Below, in pieces: positions 30,148-38,158 of a stretch of 49,966 bases of DNA. A program made the position numbers and the translations under genes. The DNA comes from Pseudomonas viridiflava. GTDB taxonomy: Bacteria; Pseudomonadota; Gammaproteobacteria; Pseudomonadales; Pseudomonadaceae. Position 1 is the first letter of the stretch. Each line of letters starts with the position of its first letter. The notes under the pieces are model-generated. The model searched no databases. It was not told the origin of the DNA and saw nothing but the letters and a program-made list of their open reading frames with translations. The stretch covers positions 1-49,966 of the forward strand of contig NZ_UUON01000023.1 of the NCBI RefSeq assembly GCF_900590885.1, read 5' to 3'.

Positions 30148-31446
30148 ATGACTCAACGCGCCCTCTCCTCCTGGTTCTGGCTGGTGCTGCTGACCGTGCT
30201 GATCGGCCTGCCGCGCATCACCCTGGACCTGCACCTGCCGGCCCTGCCCGCCATGGCTGACTACTTCCAGAGCAGTGACAGCCAACTGCAACTGACCCTC
30301 ACGCTGTACACCCTCGGCTCGGCGATTTCGCTGCTGGTGAGCGGCCCATTGACCGACCGTTTCGGCCGGCGCCCGGTATTGCTGGCCGGGCTGTTGCTGT
30401 ATGTGCTGGCCACCGTGGCCTGCGCCTTGGCCGACAGCCTTGCGGTGCTGATCGTCGCCCGCCTGTTCCAGGCCTTGGGCGGTTGCTGCACCACGGTGAT
30501 CGGCCGGGTGATCGTGCGCGACTACTTCGCCCGCGACGAACAGGCGCGCCTGCTGGGCCTGATCTCCATGGCCATGGCCATCTCGCCCATGGCAGCGCCG
30601 GTGCTGGGCAGCCTGATGCTGCCCTTTATCAACTGGCGCGGCCTGTTTGTGCTGCTTGGTGTGATCGGCGCGGTGCTGTACCTGGTGGTGTACCGCCGCC
30701 TGCCGGAAACCCGCCCGCCGCACGTCGCCGCCGCGCCGCCGAGCAACCTGCTGCGCATTTACGGCCAACTGCTGCGCGACCGGCATTTCCTGCGCTATTC
30801 CCTGGCCATCGGCTGCGTGTACAGCACCTATTTCCCGTTTATCAGCGAGTCCTCGGCGCTGCTGCAGCGGGGTTTTCACCTGTCTGCCACGGCTTATGCG
30901 CTGGTGTTCGCGGCGACGATCAGCGGCTACATGCTCGGCGCCAACCTGTTCCGTCGCCTGGTGCTGCGCGTCGAGCCGGACCAGTTGATCAGCGCCGCCA
31001 TCGCCCTCAATGTGCTCGGCAGCCTCCTCCTCGCCGCTGCGACCACGGCGTTGCCGCAGCAATGGCTGGCGATTGTGCTGCCGATGGTGGTGATCATGGT
31101 GTCGGTGGGGATGGTGATTCCGGCGTGCCAGCTATCAGTGCTGCAGCCCTATGGTGCGATTGCCGGGACGGCCTCGGGGTTGTTCTTTTTCACCCAGATG
31201 TTCCTCACGGCGGTGAGCAGTTGGGCGACCGGGCTGCTGTCTGACGGAACGTCACAACCCTTGGTAATCATGACCTCAGTGGCCAGTCTTTTGCTCGTCG
31301 CAACCTGGCTGACACTGCGCCAAACAAAATGTGGGAGGGGGCTTGCCCCCTCCCACAGTGGATCCTGGCTTGACTCAGGATCAGTGCATGAAGATTGCGA
31401 TCAGAATGATGACCGGGATAGGTACACCGAGGAACCACAGCAGTAA
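30148..31446 (+). CDS. Bcr/CflA-type MFS drug exporter with REP-encoded C-terminal extension
   Basis: A twelve-helix major facilitator (432 residues as read). Family marks include TLDLHLPALPAMADYF in the first helix, LVSGPLTDRFGRRPVLL in the loop between helices two and three, and IGRVIVRDYFARDEQARLLG. Bcr/CflA proteins expel drugs or metabolites by proton exchange. The fold ends near residue 393 (TLRQTK). The REP palindrome at 31331-31356 then encodes CGRGLAPS, and the frame runs on through ~30 polar residues that lie antisense to a microprotein gene. The original stop was probably lost when the REP arrived. The divergent MocR regulator is its likely controller. Function sure at family level only. 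Confidence 0.9.
   Translation: MTQRALSSWFWLVLLTVLIGLPRITLDLHLPALPAMADYFQSSDSQLQLTLTLYTLGSAISLLVSGPLTDRFGRRPVLLAGLLLYVLATVACALADSLAVLIVARLFQALGGCCTTVIGRVIVRDYFARDEQARLLGLISMAMAISPMAAPVLGSLMLPFINWRGLFVLLGVIGAVLYLVVYRRLPETRPPHVAAAPPSNLLRIYGQLLRDRHFLRYSLAIGCVYSTYFPFISESSALLQRGFHLSATAYALVFAATISGYMLGANLFRRLVLRVEPDQLISAAIALNVLGSLLLAAATTALPQQWLAIVLPMVVIMVSVGMVIPACQLSVLQPYGAIAGTASGLFFFTQMFLTAVSSWATGLLSDGTSQPLVIMTSVASLLLVATWLTLRQTKCGRGLAPSHSGSWLDSGSVHEDCDQNDDRDRYTEEPQQ
31331..31356. repeat. Single REP palindrome inside the MFS reading frame
   Basis: GTGGGAGGGGGC, two bases, then the exact complement. It lies within the last ~38 codons of the MFS frame and so forms part of the predicted protein. It may also serve as the terminator shared by the MFS gene and the convergent membrane-protein unit. 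Confidence 0.92.
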
Positions 31447-31455
31447 TGAGCGCAT
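31381..31455 (-). CDS. 24-residue membrane microprotein
   Basis: MRSLLLWFLGVPIPVIILIA followed by IFMH: one membrane helix with a basic N-terminus and a central Pro-x-Pro kink. An excellent ribosome site (AAGGAG, seven bases before ATG) supports translation. It starts 15 bases after the stop of the 297-residue membrane protein gene, so the two are probably one transcript. I recall near-identical short frames next to the same larger gene in other proteobacteria, but have no search to prove it. Function unknown; a partner or regulator of the larger membrane protein is a reasonable guess. It is antisense to the extended MFS tail. Confidence 0.7.
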   Translation of the reverse strand: MRSLLLWFLGVPIPVIILIAIFMH

Positions 31456-31470
31456 AGCGTTCTCCTTGAA

Positions 31471-32364
31471 TTAACGGACAAAGTGTTCAGTTTCGACATA
31501 CACCACCGCATCCCGGCGACGACCGCCAAAGGTTGCAGCGAAGCTGGCAAAGAAGGCACCAATCAACAGCGCAACAAAGGTCCACAGCGAGGCATACGCG
31601 GCGACTTTCGCAGCCGTGTCAGCCGCTTGCTTGGCTTTGAGCTTGGCGTCTTCAATAGCTTTACGGGCATCACCGTAGACCTTGTCGATACGCGCCTCGG
31701 CATCCGCCTGGCTGAGGTTGGTGCGCTGGCTGATCAACTGGGCCAGGTAGGTCCGGTCTTCAGCAGCGAGTTGGCCGTCGTTGCTCACGGTGCGGGCAAA
31801 AATGCGCGCCACTACCGCATGGGCCGCGTCATCGCTGACCGCCGCCGGGCGGTCGTCGCGGAACAGGCTGTCGACGTAATAGCCAAAGTCATCACCCTTC
31901 ACGCCCTGCGCGGCAGTACCGGCCGCCTGGGCCACGCCCGAGGCTACGCTGGCACCGGCTTGCACGCCGCCACCGACCACACTGCTGACCGAACCGACCA
32001 CCAGCGTCGCGGTAATCAGAGTCGCCACAGCCCAGGCCAGGAAGCCGTGGGCGGTGTCGCGAAAGTACACCTCATCGCCATGCATGTTGGCCCACTTCAC
32101 CCGCAAGCGGCCGGCGATATAACCGCCCAGCCCGGAAGCGACAATCTGGGTAAAGGCCAGCCAGATAATCGTGGAAATGCCAAGCCCTTTGGCGCTGATG
32201 CCGCTGTTGGCCCACGGCGACACCGCCGAAAAGCCCAGGCCGAAGCCCAGCAACACCAGAATCAACGACAATGCTGCCGCAGCGGCAGCCCCGGCAAAGA
32301 TCGCCCCCCAGGAAACCCCGGAGAGGGCGCTCGATTCTTGTAGCGTGGATGAGGATGTGATCAT
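31471..32364 (-). CDS. Membrane protein of unknown function ('PhnA-like' family)
   Basis: A 297-residue inner-membrane protein. Two hydrophobic helices (GAIFAGAAAAAALSLILVLL, then LGISTIIWLAFTQIVASGLG), a GGYIAGRLRVKW motif, a third helix (WAVATLITATLVVGSVSSVV) and a last one near residue 265 (SLWTFVALLIGAFFASFAAT) followed by GGRRRD. Between the last two is a soluble, alanine/aspartate-rich segment with coiled-coil character (ARKAIEDAKLKAKQAADTAA). Similar proteins are sometimes labelled PhnA-like without evidence of phosphonate chemistry. The short gene downstream (24 residues) is probably its partner. Role unknown; an envelope-stress or osmotic function is only a guess. Confidence 0.75.
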   Translation of the reverse strand: MITSSSTLQESSALSGVSWGAIFAGAAAAAALSLILVLLGFGLGFSAVSPWANSGISAKGLGISTIIWLAFTQIVASGLGGYIAGRLRVKWANMHGDEVYFRDTAHGFLAWAVATLITATLVVGSVSSVVGGGVQAGASVASGVAQAAGTAAQGVKGDDFGYYVDSLFRDDRPAAVSDDAAHAVVARIFARTVSNDGQLAAEDRTYLAQLISQRTNLSQADAEARIDKVYGDARKAIEDAKLKAKQAADTAAKVAAYASLWTFVALLIGAFFASFAATFGGRRRDAVVYVETEHFVR

Positions 32365-32698
32365 TGTTGTTGTGCTCCCGGCAGGAAAAATAGTGTTACA
32401 ACTCTCAAAAGGGACAGTGCAGGCAGCGTGCCAGCCGGGCTAAAACTTAAATTCCTTATATTTCAACGCTTTAACTAAATTGAACTTACTTGAACCATGC
32501 AAGTTGCAAGAAATGACCGTAAAGGGCGGGCGTTATGCACTCCCCCTCCCACAAAGGCCCCCCACAGGCCACACTAGCCACTGCCAGCCATGAAACTTGT
32601 GTCAGATTTGCCAACATGAAGTTTTATTTAGGAAGCGTTCAGGCAAACCTTGGCAAAATGTGCCCACTTCTAGTCTGAATCGCTCACCAGGTAATCCT
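32365..32698. other. Gene-free divergent promoter region
   Basis: About 330 bases between the membrane protein gene and the response-regulator gene. A half REP (CCCCCTCCCAC at 32542-32552) is present without its partner arm, probably a decayed copy. An AT-rich block (32440-32500) could hold the promoter of the left gene. No clear operator for the response regulator was seen. Confidence 0.5.
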
Positions 32699-33382
32699 AT
32701 GACCCGTATTTTGACCATCGAGGATGACGCCGTAACAGCCCGCGAGATCGTCGCCGAGCTGAGTAGCCATGGACTGGATGTAGATTGGGTGGACAACGGC
32801 CGCGAAGGCCTGGTGCGTGCCGTGAGTGGTGACTACGACCTGATCACCCTCGACCGCATGCTGCCGGAACTCGATGGCCTGGCCATCGTCACCACCCTGC
32901 GCACCATCGGCGTGTCGACGCCGATCCTGATGATCAGCGCCCTCTCCGATGTGGACGAGCGCGTGCGCGGCCTGCGTGCCGGCGGTGATGACTACCTGAC
33001 CAAGCCGTTCGCCTCGGATGAAATGGCGGCGCGCGTCGAGGTGCTGCTGCGGCGCAAAAGCACGGTCAAGGAATTCGAAACCGCGCTGCGCGTGGCCGAC
33101 CTGGAGCTGAACCTGATCAGCCGCGAAGCCAGCCGCGCCGAACAGCCCCTGAGCCTGTTGCCCACCGAATACAAATTGCTCGAATTCCTGATGCGCAACA
33201 CCGGGCAGATCCTCTCGCGGATGATGATCTTCGAGGAAGTCTGGGGTTATCACTTCGACCCTGGCACTAACCTGATCGACGTGCACATCGGCCGTCTGCG
33301 CAAGAAAATCGACCCGCCGGGCCTCACGCCGCTGATCCGCACGGTACGAGGTTCCGGTTATGTCATTGCTGAACCCCTCTAA
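32699..33382 (+). CDS. OmpR/PhoB-family response regulator
   Basis: A 227-residue two-component regulator. The receiver domain (MTRILTIEDDAVTAREIVAE) has the phosphorylated Asp52 in LITLDRMLPE, Thr/Ser in LMISALSD and Lys in YLTKPF. The C-terminal winged helix (LSLLPTEYKLLEFLMRNTGQ, VDVHIGRLRKKID-like IDVHIGRLRKKID) binds DNA. The start at 32699 puts the receiver at the N-terminus. The 3' end overlaps the kinase gene by 23 bases, so the two are co-translated. The signal and target genes are not apparent. Confidence 0.93.
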   Translation: MTRILTIEDDAVTAREIVAELSSHGLDVDWVDNGREGLVRAVSGDYDLITLDRMLPELDGLAIVTTLRTIGVSTPILMISALSDVDERVRGLRAGGDDYLTKPFASDEMAARVEVLLRRKSTVKEFETALRVADLELNLISREASRAEQPLSLLPTEYKLLEFLMRNTGQILSRMMIFEEVWGYHFDPGTNLIDVHIGRLRKKIDPPGLTPLIRTVRGSGYVIAEPL

Positions 33383-34751
33383 AGGCTGGCGCTCCTCCAG
33401 CAGCCGCTTGCTGGCGCTGTACAGTTCGTTGTTCGTGGCCTGGAGCTGCATCCTCATGGGGGTGCTGTATTACGAAGTGTCCGGTTACCTGAGCGACCTG
33501 TCGCGCCATTCGCTGATGCAGCGCCAGCACCTGTTCCAGCATTTTGACGGCGAAGAACTGGTGGAAGCATTGACCACCAGCATGACCTTCGACATGAAGG
33601 GCGTGGACGCCTACGGGCTGTTCGATGAGCAGTTTCGCCCCTTGAGCGGCCCGATCCGCGCGATCCCACCGGACCTGCCGCTGGACGGCAAGATCCACGC
33701 CCTGGTCAATTGCGTCGACTCCGACGACCCCAAACTGCCCAAGGACAGCTGCGACGCCGTGGCCACCCACACCGAAGACGGCCGCTGGCTGGTGCTGGTG
33801 CGCGCCAACGGTTCGCTGTTTGGCGTGACGCGGATCATCTGGCATGCGCTGCTGTGGGCGCTGTCGCTGACCATCATCCCCGGTGCGGCCGGTTGGCATT
33901 TGTTGCGCCGACGTCCGTTGCGGCGGATTCGCGGGATCCAGGCCAGCGCCGAAGCCATCGTCGCCGGCGACCTCACCCACCGCCTGCCGTTGTCCAACCG
34001 GCGGGACGAACTGGACATGCTCGCGGCCATTGTCAACGCCATGCTCGACCGTATCGAGAAGCTGATGAACGAGGTCAAGGGCGTGTGCGACAACATCGCC
34101 CACGACCTGCGCACCCCGCTGACCCGCCTGCGCGCGCAGCTGTACCGCATCCGCCAGGAAGCCGAGGAAGATTCGGGCTACGCGGTGAAACTCGACGACG
34201 CGATCGCCGAGACCGACACCCTGATGGCGCGTTTTCGCGGGCTGTTGCGCATCTCCGAGCTGGAAGACCACCAACGCCGTTCCGGCTTCCTGGTGATGGA
34301 CCCGCTGCCGCTGCTGCGCGAGCTGCATGACTTCTACCTGCCCCTGGCCGAAGAAGGTGAACTGCAGCTGCGCCTGGAAGTACCCGAATCGCTGCCGTGG
34401 ATCACCGGCGACCGCGCGCTGTTGTTTGAAGCCCTGGCCAACCTGCTGAGCAACTCGATCAAGTTCTCCCCGCAGGGCGGCGAAGTGATTTTGCGCGGGC
34501 TCAACGATGCCGGCAGCACGCGCATCGAAGTGCACGACTCCGGGCCAGGCATACCGGCGGCGGAACGGGCTGCGGTATTCCAGCGCTTCTATCGCGTGGA
34601 TGAAGGCGACCAGCAAGGCGGGTTTGGCTTGGGCTTGTCAATTGTGGCGGCGATCATCAACTTGCATGGCTTCAAACTGGAAGTCGGCAGCAGCGAGCAA
34701 GGCGGCGCCAGCCTGATCCTCGAATGCCGCCAGCAGCTAATGCCCGAATAG
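33360..34751 (+). CDS. Membrane sensor histidine kinase
   Basis: A 463-residue kinase, partner of the regulator that it overlaps. Membrane helices (LLALYSSLFVAWSCILMGVL and ALLWALSLTIIPGAAGWHLL) enclose a ~130-residue periplasmic sensor containing a Cys pair (VNCVDSDDPKLPKDSCDAV) that may form a disulphide. A HAMP segment (RRIRGIQASAEAIVAGDLTH) leads to the H-box (DNIAHDLRTPLTRL, phospho-acceptor H248) and an ATPase domain with NLLSNSIKFSP, HDSGPGIP and GFGLGLSIVAAI. The ligand is unknown. The response-regulator partner is PhoB/OmpR-like. Confidence 0.93.
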   Translation: MSLLNPSKGWRSSSSRLLALYSSLFVAWSCILMGVLYYEVSGYLSDLSRHSLMQRQHLFQHFDGEELVEALTTSMTFDMKGVDAYGLFDEQFRPLSGPIRAIPPDLPLDGKIHALVNCVDSDDPKLPKDSCDAVATHTEDGRWLVLVRANGSLFGVTRIIWHALLWALSLTIIPGAAGWHLLRRRPLRRIRGIQASAEAIVAGDLTHRLPLSNRRDELDMLAAIVNAMLDRIEKLMNEVKGVCDNIAHDLRTPLTRLRAQLYRIRQEAEEDSGYAVKLDDAIAETDTLMARFRGLLRISELEDHQRRSGFLVMDPLPLLRELHDFYLPLAEEGELQLRLEVPESLPWITGDRALLFEALANLLSNSIKFSPQGGEVILRGLNDAGSTRIEVHDSGPGIPAAERAAVFQRFYRVDEGDQQGGFGLGLSIVAAIINLHGFKLEVGSSEQGGASLILECRQQLMPE

Positions 34752-34772
34752 CCCAAACACCACATAACAACT

Positions 34773-34859
34773 GTGGGAGGGGGCTTGCCCCCGATGAGGG
34801 TGTGTCAGTTGATAAATCTGTAACTGACCCACCGCCATCGGGAGCAAGCCCCCTCCTAC
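34773..34859. repeat. REPIN between convergent genes
   Basis: An 87-base REP doublet (GTGGGAGGGGGCTTGCCCCC ... mirrored, with one mismatch in the right arm, CCTCCTAC). It fills the gap between the convergent kinase and SRPBCC genes, where it could act as a bidirectional terminator. An inner pair, GTCAGTT and AACTGAC, extends the hairpin. Confidence 0.92.
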
Positions 34860-34884
34860 ACTTGGTTTTGCATTGGCGGGTAGA

Positions 34885-35301
34885 TCAAGCCGGGTAGTTG
34901 GCCCGCAGTGCCTCGAGGCCGCCGCTGTAGACGCCGGCAAACAGCTCTTCCACCGCCTGCTCCGTAGTCCCCGCCGCCGGGGTGAACACCCCAGACCAGG
35001 TCACCTTGGCCGACGACTCGCTCAAAGCCTCAACCTGCAACGTCGCCAGGTAAGCACTCACCGGAAACGGCGACTGCTCAATGGTGTAGCTATAACTGCG
35101 GCCTACGTTATCAAAGCTCTGCAGACGCTCCACCACCACACCGCCATCCGCCGTTTGCAGGTGACGCACGCGGCCGCCCTCGCTGGCCTCGCTCTTGACG
35201 ATAAACGGCAGCCAATCCGGCAGGCTGTTGAAGCCGCCAACCAACTGCCAGACCTGATCGGCCGACACCGGAATTTCAATCACAGAAGACGCTGTTGCCA
35301 C
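34885..35301 (-). CDS. SRPBCC-family ligand-binding protein
   Basis: A 138-residue helix-grip protein starting at a GTG (35301) with GGAG eight bases upstream. The fold shows in SSVIEIPVSADQVWQLVGGF, SYSYTIEQSPFPVSAYLATL and AKVTWSGVFTPA, with the long C-terminal helix EQAVEELFAGVYSGGLEAL. SRPBCC or polyketide-cyclase-like proteins bind hydrophobic ligands in a deep cavity, and some are enzymes. It is the last gene of a three-gene unit with a short-chain dehydrogenase and an aldo/keto reductase, so it may bind or convert their common substrate. Confidence 0.85.
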   Translation of the reverse strand: MATASSVIEIPVSADQVWQLVGGFNSLPDWLPFIVKSEASEGGRVRHLQTADGGVVVERLQSFDNVGRSYSYTIEQSPFPVSAYLATLQVEALSESSAKVTWSGVFTPAAGTTEQAVEELFAGVYSGGLEALRANYPA

Positions 35302-35330
35302 GATACATACTCCAGAACATTAAAAAGAAT

Positions 35331-36128
35331 TCAGATCGCCATGCTGTCGACAACGCCGCCGTCGACCCGCAACGCCGCACCGGTGGTGGCAGACGACAGG
35401 GGTGAAGCAATGTACGCCACCAGGTTCGCCACTTCATCCACATTCGCCGCGCGCTGGATGATGGAGGTGGGCCGCGCATTGCGCACAAACACATCGGCCT
35501 CATCCCGCGCACTGCGCCCGGACTTGGCGGTGGCGTCTTTGAGCATTTGCTCCAGGCCATCGGTAAAGGTCGGCCCCGGCAGGATCGCATTGACCGTCAC
35601 GCCCGTGCCCGCCAAGCGCTTGGCCAGGCCGTGGGACACCGCCAGGTTGGCGCTTTTGGTCACGCCGTAGTTGATCATGTCCGCCGGCGTCGCCACCCCG
35701 GATTCCGACGACAGGAAAATCACCCGTCCCCAGCCCTGCTCCACCATGCCCGGCGTGTAGAACCGCGCCAGGCGCACACCGGAGATCACATTGACCTCGT
35801 AGAAGCGCGTCCATTCGCTGTCGGGCGCTTCGAAGAAATCCACATCGTTGAAGATGCCCAGGTTGTTGACCAGGATATCGGCGCGCGGTTCGGCGGCGAA
35901 CAGTTTCTCGGCGCCTTCAACAGTGCCAAGGTCCGCCACCAGCCCACGCAGGTCGGCGCCCGGTACGGCCTGGCGAATGCTCGCCAGCGCGTCATCGACC
36001 TTGCCCGCTTCACGCCCGATCACCACCACGGTGGCGCCGGACTGGGCCAGGGCCTGGCTGATGCCCAGGCCGATCCCGGCCGTGCTGCCACTGACAATCG
36101 CCACTTTGCCGCTTACATCGATTTTCAT
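35331..36128 (-). CDS. Short-chain dehydrogenase/reductase
   Basis: A 265-residue SDR enzyme. The cofactor loop is SGSTAGIGLGISQAL, followed by NNLGIF. The catalytic set is Ser in IFLSSESGV and Tyr-x-x-x-Lys in YGVTKSANLA. The tail (GAALRVDGGVVDSM) is usual. The acidic end of the second strand region (VVIGREAGK) suggests NADP(H), but this is uncertain. It lies 17 bases after the aldo/keto reductase gene and 29 before the SRPBCC gene, in one operon. The substrate is not predictable. Confidence 0.93.
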   Translation of the reverse strand: MKIDVSGKVAIVSGSTAGIGLGISQALAQSGATVVVIGREAGKVDDALASIRQAVPGADLRGLVADLGTVEGAEKLFAAEPRADILVNNLGIFNDVDFFEAPDSEWTRFYEVNVISGVRLARFYTPGMVEQGWGRVIFLSSESGVATPADMINYGVTKSANLAVSHGLAKRLAGTGVTVNAILPGPTFTDGLEQMLKDATAKSGRSARDEADVFVRNARPTSIIQRAANVDEVANLVAYIASPLSSATTGAALRVDGGVVDSMAI

Positions 36129-36145
36129 AAGTACAACTCCTGGAA

Positions 36146-37150
36146 TTAACGCGGCAGAGGTGCGCGGTCCGAAATCAAGCGGGCGTCACACAGGGCCTGC
36201 CAGAAGGCTGCCGGAATCTGTTCTGACATCGCCGCGACGTCTTCGGCAATCCGCCCCGGACGACTGGCACCGGGAATTACAGCAGCCACCGCCGGATGCG
36301 CCAGGGAAAATTGCAACGCCGCAGCTTTTACGCTCACGCCGAACGCCTGGGCAATCGCCTTGATCTGCTCGACCTTGCTGATGATCGCCGGGCTGGCCTG
36401 TTGGTACTCAAAGTGTGCGCCGCCGGCGAGGATGCCCGAGCTGTAAGGGCCGCCGACCACGATTTCGACATTCTGCGCCAGCGCCGCATCCATCAGGCGC
36501 TGCAATGCGCGCTCATGGTCCAGCAGGGTGTAGCGGCCGGCGAGCAGGAAGCCGTCGGGCTGGGCTTCGCTGAGGTCGAGGGTCAGCTCGCAGGGCTCCA
36601 CGCGGTTCACGCCCAGGCCCCAGGCCTTGATCACGCCTTCTTCACGCAGGCGGGTCAGCACTTTGAAGGCGCCGGTGCGGGCCTGGTTGAAGTACTCCAG
36701 CCACTGGTCGCCATAGAAGTCCTGGGCGATGTCGTGAATCCACACGATGTCCAGGCGGTCGGTCTTCAGGCGCTCAAGGCTGTCTTCGATGGAGCGCAAG
36801 GTGGCGTCGGCGCTGTAGTCATTGAGCATCTTGTTGGGGCGGCCGTGTTCGAACACGCCGCTTTTTTCGCCGAGGTCGCGGGCTCTGTCTTCGACTTCAT
36901 CGAGAATCACCCGGCCGACCTTGGTGCTGAGCACGTAGTCATCGCGGTTGTAGTTCGACAGGGCCTGGCCCAGGCGGATTTCCGCCAGGCCCGAGCCGTA
37001 GAACGGCGCGGTGTCGAAGTAGCGCACGCCGTGGTTCCAGGCAGCCTCAACGGTGGCCTGGGCTTCTGCTTCAGGGATAGCGCGGAACATGTTGCCCAGC
37101 GGTGCGGTGCCAAAGCCCAGCTGGCCGGGCAGTTTGTCTTTCAAGCTCAT
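36146..37150 (-). CDS. Aldo/keto reductase
   Basis: A 334-residue TIM-barrel reductase with the usual catalytic tetrad: Asp in RYFDTAPFYG, Tyr in the same motif, Lys in VLSTKVGR and His in DIVWIHD. The start (MSLKDKLPGQLGFGTAPLGN) has GAGG upstream. It resembles the aldose/L-fucose or pyridoxal dehydrogenase branch. First gene of the AKR-SDR-SRPBCC unit and divergent from a LysR regulator that probably controls it. The pairing of two oxidoreductases suggests successive oxidation or reduction of one carbonyl compound. Confidence 0.92.
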   Translation of the reverse strand: MSLKDKLPGQLGFGTAPLGNMFRAIPEAEAQATVEAAWNHGVRYFDTAPFYGSGLAEIRLGQALSNYNRDDYVLSTKVGRVILDEVEDRARDLGEKSGVFEHGRPNKMLNDYSADATLRSIEDSLERLKTDRLDIVWIHDIAQDFYGDQWLEYFNQARTGAFKVLTRLREEGVIKAWGLGVNRVEPCELTLDLSEAQPDGFLLAGRYTLLDHERALQRLMDAALAQNVEIVVGGPYSSGILAGGAHFEYQQASPAIISKVEQIKAIAQAFGVSVKAAALQFSLAHPAVAAVIPGASRPGRIAEDVAAMSEQIPAAFWQALCDARLISDRAPLPR

Positions 37151-37264
37151 GGTGGATCCTCAATCGGTTGGTGGGTCTCGATGACCGTTGAGCAGATCCT
37201 AGATTGCGCAGATCAGACCGTCCAAGACATACTGCGACCAACTTGAGCCTCTACAGGTCTTACC
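37151..37264. promoter_or_regulatory. Divergent promoter region with GCAGATC direct repeats
   Basis: 114 bases between the aldo/keto reductase operon and the LysR gene. GCAGATC occurs twice (37192-37198 and 37208-37214), 16 bases apart, which could be contact sites for the LysR protein. LysR regulators usually bind such shared regions and repress their own gene. Confidence 0.4.
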
Positions 37265-38158
37265 ATGATTGACCTTCGCCAACTGCGCTACTTCGAAGTC
37301 GTCGCCGAAGAAGAACACGTCGGCCGCGCCGCCGAGCGCCTGCACATTTCCCAATCGCCCCTGAGTCGGCAGATCGCCCAGCTTGAAGAGCGCCTGGGCC
37401 TGACCCTGTTCGCGCGCAGCCAACAGCGCATTCGCCTGACCCGCGACGGCCAGACCTTCCTGGCCGAAACCAAGGCGCTGCTGACCCACGCCAATCGCCT
37501 GGAATCCCTGGGCAAGCGCCTGGGCCGGGGCGAAGAAGGCGGGCTGTGCATCGGTTACATCGAGAACGCCATGCACGCCGGGGTATTACCGAATGCCTTG
37601 CGCGTGCTGCGCGATGAGCGGCCCGGCGTGCATATCAAACTGTACAACCTGCCCTCCCCCGAACAGCTCGAAGGCCTGCGCCAACGCAGCCTGGACATCG
37701 CCCTGGTGAGTGAAGCACCGGCCGCCGATGACCCGGACCTGATCGCGCAGCAAGTGCTGGACGACCCGATGCTGCTGGCGCTGCCGCAACACCACCCGCT
37801 GGCCCGGCAAACAGAATTGCTGCCCGCGCACCTCGCCGAGCAGCAGTGGATCGGCGTGCAACGCAAACCCGGCGCCAACCCCGCCGATGATTTTGTCGCC
37901 GCGTGCATTCGCGCCGGGTTCACCCCGCAGATCCCCATGGAAGCCGGCGAGCCGTTTACCGCGCTGGGCCTGGTGGCCTCCGGGCTGGGCGTGGCCATGG
38001 TGCAAAAAGGCCTGAGCCGCAATGCGCCGCCCGGCGTGGTGCTGCGTGAACTGCCGTGGCTGACCTACACCACGCCGCTGTGGGCGGCGTGGCATCGGGT
38101 CAACCTGCGCCCACTGGTGGAAACCTTCAGGAAGGTGCTGACCGATCCTGCGCCTTGA
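37265..38158 (+). CDS. LysR-family transcriptional regulator
   Basis: A 297-residue LysR regulator. The N-terminal helix-turn-helix (LRQLRYFEVVAEEEHVGRAA, LHISQSPLSRQIAQLEERLG) is followed by the linker helix and the two-lobed effector domain (GGLCIGYIENAMHAGVLP, FTALGLVASGLGVAMVQKGL). Divergent from the AKR-SDR-SRPBCC operon, which is its probable target. The inducer is unknown. Its 3' end overlaps the convergent EamA transporter gene by 32 bases. Confidence 0.93.
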   Translation: MIDLRQLRYFEVVAEEEHVGRAAERLHISQSPLSRQIAQLEERLGLTLFARSQQRIRLTRDGQTFLAETKALLTHANRLESLGKRLGRGEEGGLCIGYIENAMHAGVLPNALRVLRDERPGVHIKLYNLPSPEQLEGLRQRSLDIALVSEAPAADDPDLIAQQVLDDPMLLALPQHHPLARQTELLPAHLAEQQWIGVQRKPGANPADDFVAACIRAGFTPQIPMEAGEPFTALGLVASGLGVAMVQKGLSRNAPPGVVLRELPWLTYTTPLWAAWHRVNLRPLVETFRKVLTDPAP

